The position numbers were made by a program, and so were the translations under genes. This document shows positions 35,171 to 43,260 of a stretch of DNA of 64,000 nt, in pieces (the stretch's first letter is position 1; each line of letters opens with the position of its first letter). The DNA comes from Sphingobium sp. AP49 (lineage in GTDB: Bacteria > Pseudomonadota > Alphaproteobacteria > Sphingomonadales > Sphingomonadaceae), in contig NZ_CP124576.1 of the NCBI RefSeq assembly GCF_000281715.2, forward strand, positions 255,501-319,500, written 5' to 3'. The notes below the pieces were generated by a model. That model had not been told where the DNA came from and did not search any database. It worked only from the letters and a program-made list of their open reading frames with translations.

Positions 35171-36271
35171 ATGGCGTCATACGCCGAAGGCAATGATCCG
35201 TGGGCCGATCTCTTCCTGTCGGCTGCGCTTGAGCCGGATCGATGGGACGATGCGATCCGGGCGATGGCACAGGCGACCGGCTCCCGGCATGGCCAATTGA
35301 TCGGATTTGGTCCCGGGGCGGTCGCGTTCAACTGGATCAGCGATATTGACGACGGCATCATCGCCAAGACGGCGGTGATCGATACGGGGTCGCCCGATCT
35401 CAATTTCCGCGTCGCTGCCGATGCTATCCCCAATCGGCCGGATGTCGTGCACGAGGCGCATTACGACATGGCGCGCCAGACCCTGCGCAGCGATGACTAT
35501 CTCGATCTGTGCGCCGATTATGACATTTTCGACGGATGCCAGACCCGCTTGTTGCGCGGTTCCGATATGATGATCGGTCTGGCGCTGCTGCGCGATCGCA
35601 AGGATGGCCGGACGAGTCAGGACCAACGCGATCTGTTCGCCCATATTGCGGGCCATGCGCGCACGGCGGTCCAGCTCCAGCGGGCAATCGAGCAACAGGG
35701 CTTCGCGCTGCTGGCCGGCACGTTCGAGGCCATGGACCGGGCATGCTGGCTGCTCGATGCGACCGGTCGGGTCAGCGGCATGACGCCGCGGGCCGAGGAT
35801 ATTCTGTCGACCAGCCGCATTCGCCTTGCCGATCGCTGGCTGGCGAGCGACCGGGCGGATGAAACCCGCGCGATCCTGCGGTCGGTGCGGGCGGTGGTCG
35901 ATGCCCCGGCTCGCGTGGCCGATCCCATTGCCCTTGCGGATGATGAGGGTGGCGTCGGCATCATGCTCGAATTTTATCCGTTGCCGGCGCGGCCCTGGTC
36001 ATTGCCGTTCGCCCCGCGTGCGATCGTGGTGGCGCGGGTGGGGGCGCCGACGGATCGCCATGTTCGTCTGCTGATGCGCATCTTTCGCCTCACCCCGGCC
36101 GAGGCCGATATTGCGATGCACCTTGCGGCGGGATTGTCGCGGGCGGAAATCGCCCGCCGGCGAGCGGTGTCGACGGAGACGCTCAAAGTCCAGCTACGCA
36201 GCATCTACGACAAGACGGGATGCAGTCGGGAGTCGCAGCTCGTCCGCATCGTCGGGCTGATCAGCAGCTGA
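35171..36271 (+). CDS. LuxR-type helix-turn-helix regulator with unassigned sensing domain
   Basis: A 366-aa protein with a C-terminal GerE/LuxR HTH: FRLTPAEADIAMHLAAGLSR, then AEIARRRAVSTETLKVQLRS, plus a terminal YDKTGCSRESQLVRIV. The N-terminal ~280 residues show no receiver domain and no autoinducer-binding motif. The type is seen repeatedly in sphingomonads. ATG 35171 follows GGGGGGAAAAGGGG. A 353-bp structured gap follows its stop. Confidence 0.8.
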   Translation: MASYAEGNDPWADLFLSAALEPDRWDDAIRAMAQATGSRHGQLIGFGPGAVAFNWISDIDDGIIAKTAVIDTGSPDLNFRVAADAIPNRPDVVHEAHYDMARQTLRSDDYLDLCADYDIFDGCQTRLLRGSDMMIGLALLRDRKDGRTSQDQRDLFAHIAGHARTAVQLQRAIEQQGFALLAGTFEAMDRACWLLDATGRVSGMTPRAEDILSTSRIRLADRWLASDRADETRAILRSVRAVVDAPARVADPIALADDEGGVGIMLEFYPLPARPWSLPFAPRAIVVARVGAPTDRHVRLLMRIFRLTPAEADIAMHLAAGLSRAEIARRRAVSTETLKVQLRSIYDKTGCSRESQLVRIVGLISS

Positions 36272-36624
36272 TCATTGCGGATAATATGTAATTTTAACCA
36301 GGCTTACCCCCTTTGGGGTATGTGCGGCGGCGATACAGCGCGTAGGTCGGCGGACGGAGGCAAGATTCTCTTGCCCGCCGGCGGCCGATCCATATGCGAC
36401 CCATGGGTCGGCCGCCGGCAATCCCGTTGCTTCGCCAGGGTTCCGTTCCGCGACATTTTCGTGCTAAGCCGCTGCCGGATTTGAAGCATCATGCGAAAAA
36501 GTGGGCGAGCCGGAGTCGAGTACCTCCAGCTCGGGTTTTTCGCTTCAAACGATGCGACAACCAAAAGATGGATCACGCGACCTGCGTTGGATTTGACGCA
36601 GCGCGCGTTAGCGCGAGATTACCG
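36272..36624. other. 353-bp gene-free region with several dyads upstream of proA
   Basis: Contains TACCCC/GGGGTA (36305-36320), a 12-bp perfect stem GCCGGCGGCCGA/TCGGCCGCCGGC (36377-36388 / 36408-36419), and a long composite hairpin (36479-36549) ending in a T-run. ORFs here are short and their translations look random. It probably encodes a structured leader or small RNA. No known riboswitch class was recognised. Confidence 0.45.
36479..36549 (+). terminator. Long bulged hairpin with T-run
   Basis: GCGAAAAA (36493-36500) pairs with TTTTTCGC (36536-36543). Inner GAGC/GCTC and GGAG/CTCC pairs extend the stem, and outer TTTGAA/TTCAAA pairs enclose it. The five-T stretch lies inside the stem rather than after it. 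It could be a terminator for a small RNA, or an attenuator-type element ahead of proA. Confidence 0.4.
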
Positions 36625-37890
36625 ATGAACGACCTGACGCAGACCCCCGAAATGCTGATCGCGCAGATGGGCGCGCGTGCGCGCCGCGCCGCCGCCCTGC
36701 TCGCGCCAGCCGGGGACGCGCAGAAGGTCGATGCGCTGCGCCGCGCGGCCCAGGCCCTGCGGGATCAGGCGCCCGCCATCCTCGCGGCCAATGCGCGCGA
36801 CATGGACAATGGCATCGACAATGGCCTGTCCGCCGCGATGCTCGACCGGCTGCGGCTGGACGCGGACCGGATCGCCGCCATGGCCGCCGGCGTGGATCAG
36901 GTCGCGACGCTTGACAATCCGCTCGGCAGCGTGATCGACAGCAGCCTGCGGCCCAATGGTCTGGAACTCAGCCGGGTGCGCGTGCCGCTGGGCGTCATCG
37001 GCATCATCTATGAAAGCCGCCCCAACGTCACCGCCGACGCCGCTGCGCTGTGCCTGCGCGCCGGCAACGCCGTGATCCTGCGCGGCGGCAGCGAGGCGAA
37101 GGAAAGCAACCGCGCCATCCACGCCGCCATGGCAGAGGGGATCGCCGCCGCCGGCCTGCCCGCCGAAGCGGTGCAGCTTGTCCCCACCACCGATCGCGCG
37201 GTGGTCGGCGCGCTGCTGCGGGCGTCGGATTTCGTCGACCTGATCGTGCCGCGCGGCGGCAAGAGCCTGGTCGCGCGCGTGCAGGAGGAAGCGCGGGTGC
37301 CGGTGCTCGCCCATCTGGACGGCATCAATCACAGCTATGTCGACGGCGCCGCCGATCCCGCCATGGCGGAAAGCCTGGTGCTCAATGCCAAGCTGCGCCG
37401 GACCGGCGTCTGCGGCTCGACCGAAACGGTGCTGATCGACCGGGCCTACGCCCATGCCCCCGCGCTGGTGAAGGCGCTGCTCGACGCCAAGTGCGAAGTG
37501 CGCGGCGATGACGCGGTGCAGGCGATGGACGATCGCGTGCTTGCCGCATCGGACGAGGATTGGGACACCGAATATCTCGACGCCATCGTCTCGATCCGGC
37601 TGGTCGACGGCGTGGAAGAGGCGATCGCCCATATCGCCGCCCATGCCAGCCACCATACCGATGCGATCATCACCGAGGATGCGGCGGTGGCCGAACGCTT
37701 CCTCAATGCGGTCGACAGCGCGATCGTGATGTGGAACGCCTCGACCCAGTTCGCCGATGGCGGCGAGTTCGGCCTCGGCGCGGAAATCGGCATCTCGACC
37801 GGCCGCCTCCACGCCCGCGGTCCGGTCGCGCTCGAAGGGCTCACCACCTATAAATGGATCGTCCGCGGTCGCGGCCAGGCCCGACCCTAG
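36625..37890 (+). CDS. proA: Gamma-glutamyl phosphate reductase
   Basis: Second step of proline synthesis from glutamate. ATG 36625 ([16 protein letters not shown]) gives 421 aa, the normal length. Motifs: [50 protein letters not shown], and catalytic Cys in [15 protein letters not shown]. The upstream SD is weak and the leader is structured, which may mean post-transcriptional control. proB was not found in the window. Convergent with kdsA. Confidence 0.95.
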   Translation: MNDLTQTPEMLIAQMGARARRAAALLAPAGDAQKVDALRRAAQALRDQAPAILAANARDMDNGIDNGLSAAMLDRLRLDADRIAAMAAGVDQVATLDNPLGSVIDSSLRPNGLELSRVRVPLGVIGIIYESRPNVTADAAALCLRAGNAVILRGGSEAKESNRAIHAAMAEGIAAAGLPAEAVQLVPTTDRAVVGALLRASDFVDLIVPRGGKSLVARVQEEARVPVLAHLDGINHSYVDGAADPAMAESLVLNAKLRRTGVCGSTETVLIDRAYAHAPALVKALLDAKCEVRGDDAVQAMDDRVLAASDEDWDTEYLDAIVSIRLVDGVEEAIAHIAAHASHHTDAIITEDAAVAERFLNAVDSAIVMWNASTQFADGGEFGLGAEIGISTGRLHARGPVALEGLTTYKWIVRGRGQARP

Positions 37891-37900
37891 GGGCCTTTTT

Positions 37901-37995
37901 CCGTTCGGGCTGAGCGAAGTCGAAGCCTCTGCCTGAGCTTGGCGAAGGCTTCGACTTCGCTCAGCCTTTTCCTTCGACAAGCTCAGGACGAACGG
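37901..37995. repeat. Nested inverted repeat between convergent proA and kdsA
   Basis: A 21-bp perfect inverted pair (37908-37928 and 37946-37966), core CTGAGCGAAGTCGAAG, is nested in an outer CCGTTCG (37901-37907) / CGAACGG (37989-37995) pair. It is the same family as the loop at 8736-8767. It probably serves as a bidirectional terminator and belongs to the dispersed palindromes of sphingomonad genomes. Confidence 0.75.
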
Positions 37996-38007
37996 AGAGC
38001 GGGAAAC

Positions 38008-38835
38008 CTACCCCTTCACCACCGTATCGATCGCCTTCAACTGCTTCAGCATCGGCCCGACCCAGTCGAGCTTCAGCATCACCGGCCCGTCCGACGGCGC
38101 ATTGTCCGGGTCTTCATGCGCTTCGGCGAAGATCGCCGCCACGCCGGCCGCCACCGCGCTGCGCGCCAGCAGCGGCGCATAGTCGCGCTGGCCACCGGAG
38201 GCCGATCCCAGTCCGCCGGGCTGCTGCACCGAATGGGTGGCGTCGAACACCACCGGATAGCCCGTCTCCGCCATCACCGGCAGCGCGCGCATGTCGCTGA
38301 CCAGCGTATTATAGCCGAAACTCGCGCCGCGCTCGGTCAGCAATATGCGCTCATTGCCGGTCGACGCGACCTTCTGCGCCACCGCCGCCATGTCCCAGGG
38401 GGCCAGGAACTGCCCCTTCTTGACGTTGATCACCGCGCCGGTCTTCCCCGCCGCGATCAGCAGGTCGGTCTGGCGGCAGAGAAAGGCCGGGATCTGCAGG
38501 ATATCCACCGCCTGCGCCGCCGCCTCGACCTGTTCGGGGCCATGAATGTCGGTCAGCACCGGGCAGCCCAGCGTCGCCTTCACCTCGGCCAGGATCGCCA
38601 GCCCCGCATCGATGCCGACGCCGCGCTTGCCCGATACCGACGTGCGGTTCGCCTTGTCGAAGCTGCTCTTGAAGATGAAGGGCACGCCCGCATCCGCCGC
38701 CGCCTTGGCCAGCGCATCGGCCATGAACAGCGCATGGTCGCGGCTTTCGATCTGGCAGGGGCCGGAAATCAGGACGAAGGGCAGGTCGTTGCCGAAGGTG
38801 ACCGGGCCGACCTTCACATGCTTGGGATCGCTCAT
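38008..38835 (-). CDS. kdsA: 3-deoxy-8-phosphooctulonate synthase (KDO-8-P synthase)
   Basis: Condenses PEP and arabinose 5-phosphate for lipopolysaccharide inner core (KDO). ATG 38835 ([20 protein letters not shown]) gives 275 aa; a longer frame to 38886 is less likely. Motifs [36 protein letters not shown] and [12 protein letters not shown] are diagnostic. Five bases downstream of the small gene at 38841, in the same direction. Confidence 0.96.
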   Translation of the reverse strand: MSDPKHVKVGPVTFGNDLPFVLISGPCQIESRDHALFMADALAKAAADAGVPFIFKSSFDKANRTSVSGKRGVGIDAGLAILAEVKATLGCPVLTDIHGPEQVEAAAQAVDILQIPAFLCRQTDLLIAAGKTGAVINVKKGQFLAPWDMAAVAQKVASTGNERILLTERGASFGYNTLVSDMRALPVMAETGYPVVFDATHSVQQPGGLGSASGGQRDYAPLLARSAVAAGVAAIFAEAHEDPDNAPSDGPVMLKLDWVGPMLKQLKAIDTVVKG

Positions 38836-38840
38836 GCCGC

Positions 38841-39134
38841 TCACTTGGGCGCCTTTGCGAAGCGGCGCAACAATTGTCCGCGCCACAGACCCTTGCCGGG
38901 ATGATAATTCCAGCAGAACCAGCCAAAGGTCAGGCAGGCGAGCAGCGAGGGCAAAGCCATTGGGTCGCCATTGGCCTTCATATGGCGATAGAAGGTCATG
39001 TCGGCGCGCCAGCGGTCGCGTTCGCTGCCGCCGCCATTGATGCCGTACATATTGTCATGCTTCCTGCAACCGACATTCCGGTTGTATTTGCGATGGTCTA
39101 TGAAATAGCAGTAGTCGCGTTCGGGCGTGGTCAT
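38841..39134 (-). CDS. 97-aa phospholipase A2-like small protein
   Basis: ATG 39134-39132 ([18 protein letters not shown]). It contains [17 protein letters not shown] (His26-Asp27) and, after ~18 residues, [10 protein letters not shown] (Asp45). This His-Asp plus later Asp arrangement matches prokaryotic PLA2-like domains (C-x2-HD-x2-Y ... AD-x2-F). The C-terminal part has an aromatic, hydrophobic stretch ([12 protein letters not shown]). It could be membrane associated. The usual calcium-loop Gly residues are not clearly visible, so activity is uncertain. kdsA is 5 bp downstream; the divergent hydrolase start is 21 bp away. Confidence 0.65.
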   Translation of the reverse strand: MTTPERDYCYFIDHRKYNRNVGCRKHDNMYGINGGGSERDRWRADMTFYRHMKANGDPMALPSLLACLTFGWFCWNYHPGKGLWRGQLLRRFAKAPK

Positions 39135-39155
39135 GTCCCGATTAGGACCGGGGCA

Positions 39156-40283
39156 GTGCAGAAATTCAAGCGTAAAGTCTTTTATCTGGGTGGTTTCGAT
39201 CCGCGCGGCGTCCGTTTCTATCACCAGCTCTATCGCGATCAGGCGGCCCGCTACACCGCGCTGACCGGCGACGCGGTGGAGGTCAGCGCGCGCCGCGCCG
39301 GCCCGGCCAACTCGGCGATCTGGACCGTCGCCAACGCCAGTGCCGGGGTCGAGACCGACTATGAATATCTCCGCTGGGAAGATTTGATCGGCAAGGTCTG
39401 GATTCGCCATCCCTTCACCCTCGCCTGGCGCGCTGCCCGTGCCTATGCCGGCCATGCCCGGCTGATGCAGTTCGGCCGGATGCGCAAATTGCGCCGCGGT
39501 CCGGTCATCACCATCCTCTATCCGCCGATCCTGGCCGTGCTGATCCCGCTGCTGCTGGCGCTGGTCCCGGCGCTGCTGCTGTCGCTCCTGCTGCCCTTCT
39601 GGGCCAGTGCGCTGGTCGGCATCGGCATCAGTGCCTTCTTCTCCGGCCGCATCCTCGACAAGCTGGTCGTGCCCTGGCTGCTGCGCTTCATGACCTATCA
39701 TGGCGCGCTCGCGGCCGACGGGCCGGGCGACGAGCTTAATGCCCGGCTCGACCAGTTCGCCGCCCGCATCGCGGCGGAGCTGGACGGCGACTGGGACGAG
39801 GTCCAACTCGTCACCCACAGCGCCGGCACCATATTGGGCATGAGCCTGATGCGCCGCATCTTCGCGCTGCGCGGCGCCGCGCCGCTGCCCGACCATTTCG
39901 TCATGGTCGGCATGGGGCAGGTGGTGCCGGTGATCGGCCTGCGCCGCGACGCGCGCTGGTATCATGCCGATCTCAAGGCCCTGTCCGACCAGCATTTCCG
40001 CTATGTCGACATCAGCTCGCCGCCCGACGGCGCGGCCTATTACAACGTCAATCCGCTGCGCCTTGTCGCCGATCAATTTGCCGCGCGGGTGGACATGCTA
40101 TCGCCGCGTTTCCATCTCTTCTACGAGCCGGAAAATTATCACGGGGGCTGGTCCAACAAATATGAGGCGCATTTCGATTATCTCAGGGTCGGCGACCGCC
40201 TGTCGCCGCTGGATTTCGTGAGCCTGACCGCCGGCCGCCGCACCGTGGACGAGGCTGTCGCCGCCTTCCGGACGATCCCATGA
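39156..40283 (+). CDS. Membrane-anchored alpha/beta-hydrolase-like protein
   Basis: GTG 39156 (then QKFKRKVFYLGGFDPRGVRF) gives 375 aa; GGGGC sits upstream. It has an amphipathic N-terminal half and two adjacent TM helices (about 122-170, ILYPPILAVLIPLLLALVPA then LLLSLLLPFWASALVGIG). A hydrolase-like elbow V-THSAGTILG follows with Ser222. The rest of the alpha/beta-hydrolase triad (Asp/His) is not clear. It is translationally coupled (ATGA) to the P450 gene, suggesting they act on the same lipid or hydrophobic substrate. Confidence 0.6.
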   Translation: MQKFKRKVFYLGGFDPRGVRFYHQLYRDQAARYTALTGDAVEVSARRAGPANSAIWTVANASAGVETDYEYLRWEDLIGKVWIRHPFTLAWRAARAYAGHARLMQFGRMRKLRRGPVITILYPPILAVLIPLLLALVPALLLSLLLPFWASALVGIGISAFFSGRILDKLVVPWLLRFMTYHGALAADGPGDELNARLDQFAARIAAELDGDWDEVQLVTHSAGTILGMSLMRRIFALRGAAPLPDHFVMVGMGQVVPVIGLRRDARWYHADLKALSDQHFRYVDISSPPDGAAYYNVNPLRLVADQFAARVDMLSPRFHLFYEPENYHGGWSNKYEAHFDYLRVGDRLSPLDFVSLTAGRRTVDEAVAAFRTIP

Positions 40284-41647
40284 GCACGCCCTTCACGCCC
40301 CCCTATCCCGAGCCGCCCAAGGACAAGCGCGGCCTCTTCAAACGTTTCCTGCGTGGCTGGCACAGCTGGATCCATGTGCTGTTCGACAAAAGCTATACGA
40401 TGAAGATGGGCGAAATCCGCATGCCCGGCCGCATCATGTATATCGCCAACGAACTGCCGCTGGTGGACAGGATCCTCAAGGGCGGCACCGCCTTCCCAAA
40501 GCATAGCGAACTGGTCCGCAATCTCGATCCGCTGATCGGCAATTCGGTCTTCTCCGCCAATGGTGAGGATTGGGAAAGCCAGCGGGCGATGGTCAATCCC
40601 GCCTTCGCCCATACCGCGCTCAATCGCTCCATGCCGCTGATGGTCGCCGCCGCCGACGATCTGCTCGCCCGGCTCGATGCCGCCGATCGGTCAAAGCCGG
40701 TCGATATCGACCCGATGATGACCCATGTCGCGGCCGACATCATCTTCCGCACCCTCTTCTCGCAGACGCTGGACGAGGAACGCTCCAACATCATCCACAC
40801 CGCCTTCGGCCGGTTCCAGCGGCTCGCCCATTCCGCCTCGATGCTGCGCCTCTACGGCATCCCCGCCGGCTGGTTCGAGAAGCGCTCGAAAGGCCCGGCC
40901 CGCGCCATCCATGACGTGTTCCGCCCGATCGTCGAAGCCCGCTACGAGGGCTATCATGGCCGGGGCGAGGCGCCCCATCGCGACATTCTCCAGTCGCTGA
41001 TCGAGGTGCAGGATGCGCAGACCGGCGCCCATTTCACCTGCGAACAGGTGATGGAACAGGTCTCGACCATCTTCCTTGCCGGTCATGAAACCTCGGCCAG
41101 CACCATGACCTGGGCGCTCTACATGCTCGCCGAATGCGCCCATATCCAGGATCGGGTCCGCGTCGAAGTGGCCGGCATCGCCGGAGCCGAAGCGCTGACC
41201 GCGCCAATGCTCAAGGATATGAGCCATGTTCGCAACATCTTCCGCGAAACGCTGCGCCTCTATCCGCCGGTCGCCTTCTTCCCGCGCGAAGTCACCTGCC
41301 CGATGGAAATGCGCGACAAGAGCCTTGAAGAAGGATCGATGCTGGTCGTCGCGCCCTGGCTGACCCAGCGCAACAAGGATAATTGGGCCTGCCCGCACGC
41401 CTTCGATCCCGACCGTTTCGATGATCCGGCCAATGCCGACATGGTGAAACAGGCCTGGTTCCCCTTCGGCCGCGGCCCGCGCGTCTGCGTCGGCGCCGGC
41501 TTCGCCCAGCAGGAGGTGATGACTGTGATCGCCTCGGTCATCCGCCGCTACAGGCTGACCATGCCCGCCGGCTTCAAACCCGAACCCATCAGCCGCCTCA
41601 CCATCCGCCCAAGGACCGGCATGAAACTGTTGTTCGAGCGGGAGTGA
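40280..41647 (+). CDS. Cytochrome P450
   Basis: Haem-thiolate monooxygenase. The 455-aa protein has the I-helix oxygen-binding motif FLAGHETSASTMTW, the ExxR motif IFRETLRLYPPV, and the haem loop FPFGRGPRVCVGAGFA with Cys403. There is no N-terminal membrane anchor of the eukaryotic type. Sequence type is of the long-chain/lipid-like class rather than the CYP101 group; the precise family is not called. No ferredoxin or reductase gene is adjacent. It shares a 4-bp overlap with the hydrolase. Confidence 0.93.
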   Translation: MSTPFTPPYPEPPKDKRGLFKRFLRGWHSWIHVLFDKSYTMKMGEIRMPGRIMYIANELPLVDRILKGGTAFPKHSELVRNLDPLIGNSVFSANGEDWESQRAMVNPAFAHTALNRSMPLMVAAADDLLARLDAADRSKPVDIDPMMTHVAADIIFRTLFSQTLDEERSNIIHTAFGRFQRLAHSASMLRLYGIPAGWFEKRSKGPARAIHDVFRPIVEARYEGYHGRGEAPHRDILQSLIEVQDAQTGAHFTCEQVMEQVSTIFLAGHETSASTMTWALYMLAECAHIQDRVRVEVAGIAGAEALTAPMLKDMSHVRNIFRETLRLYPPVAFFPREVTCPMEMRDKSLEEGSMLVVAPWLTQRNKDNWACPHAFDPDRFDDPANADMVKQAWFPFGRGPRVCVGAGFAQQEVMTVIASVIRRYRLTMPAGFKPEPISRLTIRPRTGMKLLFERE

Positions 41648-41705
41648 GGACGGCCATATTCTCATCTGTTCGATCTGGCAGACTTGAGCCAGTTTGCCGC
41701 TTTTA

Positions 41706-42128
41706 ATGATATACTATTGGGATCAACTGATGATTCTTGCCGTCGCCATTTCGATACCGTTGATTGCATTAGCCCAAGTGACCGATGTTAACGCGGAACC
41801 GAGTACAGACCTGATCGCTCAATGTCGGCAGGAGCAAGTTGAGAAGCGCACCGCTCGTTGTTCTGCCGATATTTCGCATATTCAGCGGTTATTTATGACC
41901 AAGTTTTACCGTGAACGTTTAGCGCCTCCGTTTTGTGTGCCGGAGGGCAGCCATCCGGCAACCCGCAGAGATGCGTTGCTGTTGGAGATTAATGAGCGGC
42001 CTCGGTTAGAAAAACTGTCCAAGGTGATGCTGGTTTTTGAAGTTTCCAAACGGCGGTTTCCATGCCCTAAGGGCAATAGTTGGTCACCCTATTATGTTAT
42101 GGGGACGAAGGCTTTGGAGGTGCGCTAG
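41706..42128 (+). CDS. Rap1a/Tai-like secreted small protein
   Basis: ATG 41706 (a TTG at 41694 also in frame) gives 140 aa. It has an N-terminal hydrophobic signal (MILAVAISIPLIALAQ). The C-terminal block APPFCVPEGSHPATRRDALL continues with an Arg/Lys helix and FPCPKG. This matches the Rap1a domain pattern (FCxPxG ... PC), a fold known from T6SS immunity proteins and periplasmic proteins. GC content is visibly lower than the surroundings (many AT-rich codons), suggesting recent transfer. No type VI genes are near. Confidence 0.55.
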   Translation: MIYYWDQLMILAVAISIPLIALAQVTDVNAEPSTDLIAQCRQEQVEKRTARCSADISHIQRLFMTKFYRERLAPPFCVPEGSHPATRRDALLLEINERPRLEKLSKVMLVFEVSKRRFPCPKGNSWSPYYVMGTKALEVR

Positions 42129-42175
42129 ACCGTTCTTGGGTTAAAGTTCCTGCCATGGCCGGTTGATGGCGTCGA

Positions 42176-42358
42176 TCACTTCCCACCCTGAGCGGCCGGC
42201 AATTCCACCTGTACCTGCGTCGGGATCGGCGCGGCCATGATCGCGATCCCCGCGACGATCCCCAGCACGCCCCACACCCAGCGCTTCGCGCGCAAATCCA
42301 TGACGCCGCGCGCCAGGCAGTAAAGGCCGGCCAGGACCAGGATGATGGCGGCGATCAT
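42176..42358 (-). CDS. 60-aa two-TM protein at the end of the transglutaminase cluster
   Basis: MIAAIILVLAGLYCLARGVM with a second hydrophobic segment (WVWGVLGIVAGIAIMA) and an Ala/Pro/Gln tail. ATG 42358 overlaps the transglutaminase stop (ATGA), so it is co-translated. It may anchor or export the cluster's product. No family recognised. Confidence 0.6.
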   Translation of the reverse strand: MIAAIILVLAGLYCLARGVMDLRAKRWVWGVLGIVAGIAIMAAPIPTQVQVELPAAQGGK

Positions 42359-43260
42359 GCGACTTCCTCTTTTGCTGTCTCGTCCTCGGGCACGACATCG
42401 ACGGCAACGCTGATGCTCTGGCCCGATCCGCCGACGAACAGCCCGTCCATCGGCGCGACATCGGCATAGTCGCGGCCCATGGCGATGAACAGATGATCCT
42501 CGCCGGTGATGACGCCATTGGTGGGGTCGAAGCCGATCCAGCCGCGCGTCGGCCCGCACCACAGCATCACCCAGGCATGCATGGCGTCGGCGCCGACCAG
42601 CCGGGGCATGCCCGGCGGCGGATAGGTGCGCAGATAGCCGCTGACATAAGCGGCAGGCAGGCCGACGAGGCGCAGCGCCACCACCATCACATGGGCGAAA
42701 TCCTGGCACACGCCGTGGCGTGCGGCAAAGGCGTCGGCCACCGGCGTCCCGGCATCGGTGGCGCTGGGGTCATAGGCAAATTCCGCCTTGATCCGCTGCG
42801 CGAGTTCCCATGCAGCCGCGACGATCGGCCGATCGGGCGCCAGCATCGCGCCCGCCCAGCTACCGATCGCGTCCAGCATCGGCGCGCGGGGCGAGGCATA
42901 GAGGAATTGCGCGGGGGCAGAGGCGCTGATGTCGCGATCCGCCAGCGCCGCGCGCGCCACCATGGCGATGCTGGGGTCGTCCGCCTGCGGCTGGATCGGC
43001 GCGCCGCCCGTCACCCCGGCGCGGAACCGGCTCTCGATCGTCAGTTGCCGCAATGGCTGGTCGATCACCAGTCGCTCGACATGCACCGGCCAGGCGCCCG
43101 GCCGCGCCTCGATCGACAGCGGCGCGGGATCGACGCTCAAGGCATAGTCGGCGGTCCATTGCCCGGCCCAGGCCATCGGCCGCAGCCGCAGATTGAAGCG
43201 GGCGACCCGCACCGGCGCGCTATAGCGTAATATGCTTTTGTGCCGGACATGGTAGATCAT
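42355..43260 (-). CDS. Transglutaminase-like protein
   Basis: A 301-aa protein with a bacterial transglutaminase N-terminal domain and a papain-like transglutaminase core. The triad is visible: Cys185 in HGVCQDFAH, His228 in DAMHAW, Asp245 in GFDPTNG. There is no signal peptide, so it is cytoplasmic. It overlaps the ATP-grasp gene by 4 bp. This class is linked to ATP-grasp/alpha-E clusters, where it may be the peptidase or acyltransferase that acts on the synthesised peptide. Confidence 0.88.
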   Translation of the reverse strand: MIYHVRHKSILRYSAPVRVARFNLRLRPMAWAGQWTADYALSVDPAPLSIEARPGAWPVHVERLVIDQPLRQLTIESRFRAGVTGGAPIQPQADDPSIAMVARAALADRDISASAPAQFLYASPRAPMLDAIGSWAGAMLAPDRPIVAAAWELAQRIKAEFAYDPSATDAGTPVADAFAARHGVCQDFAHVMVVALRLVGLPAAYVSGYLRTYPPPGMPRLVGADAMHAWVMLWCGPTRGWIGFDPTNGVITGEDHLFIAMGRDYADVAPMDGLFVGGSGQSISVAVDVVPEDETAKEEVA

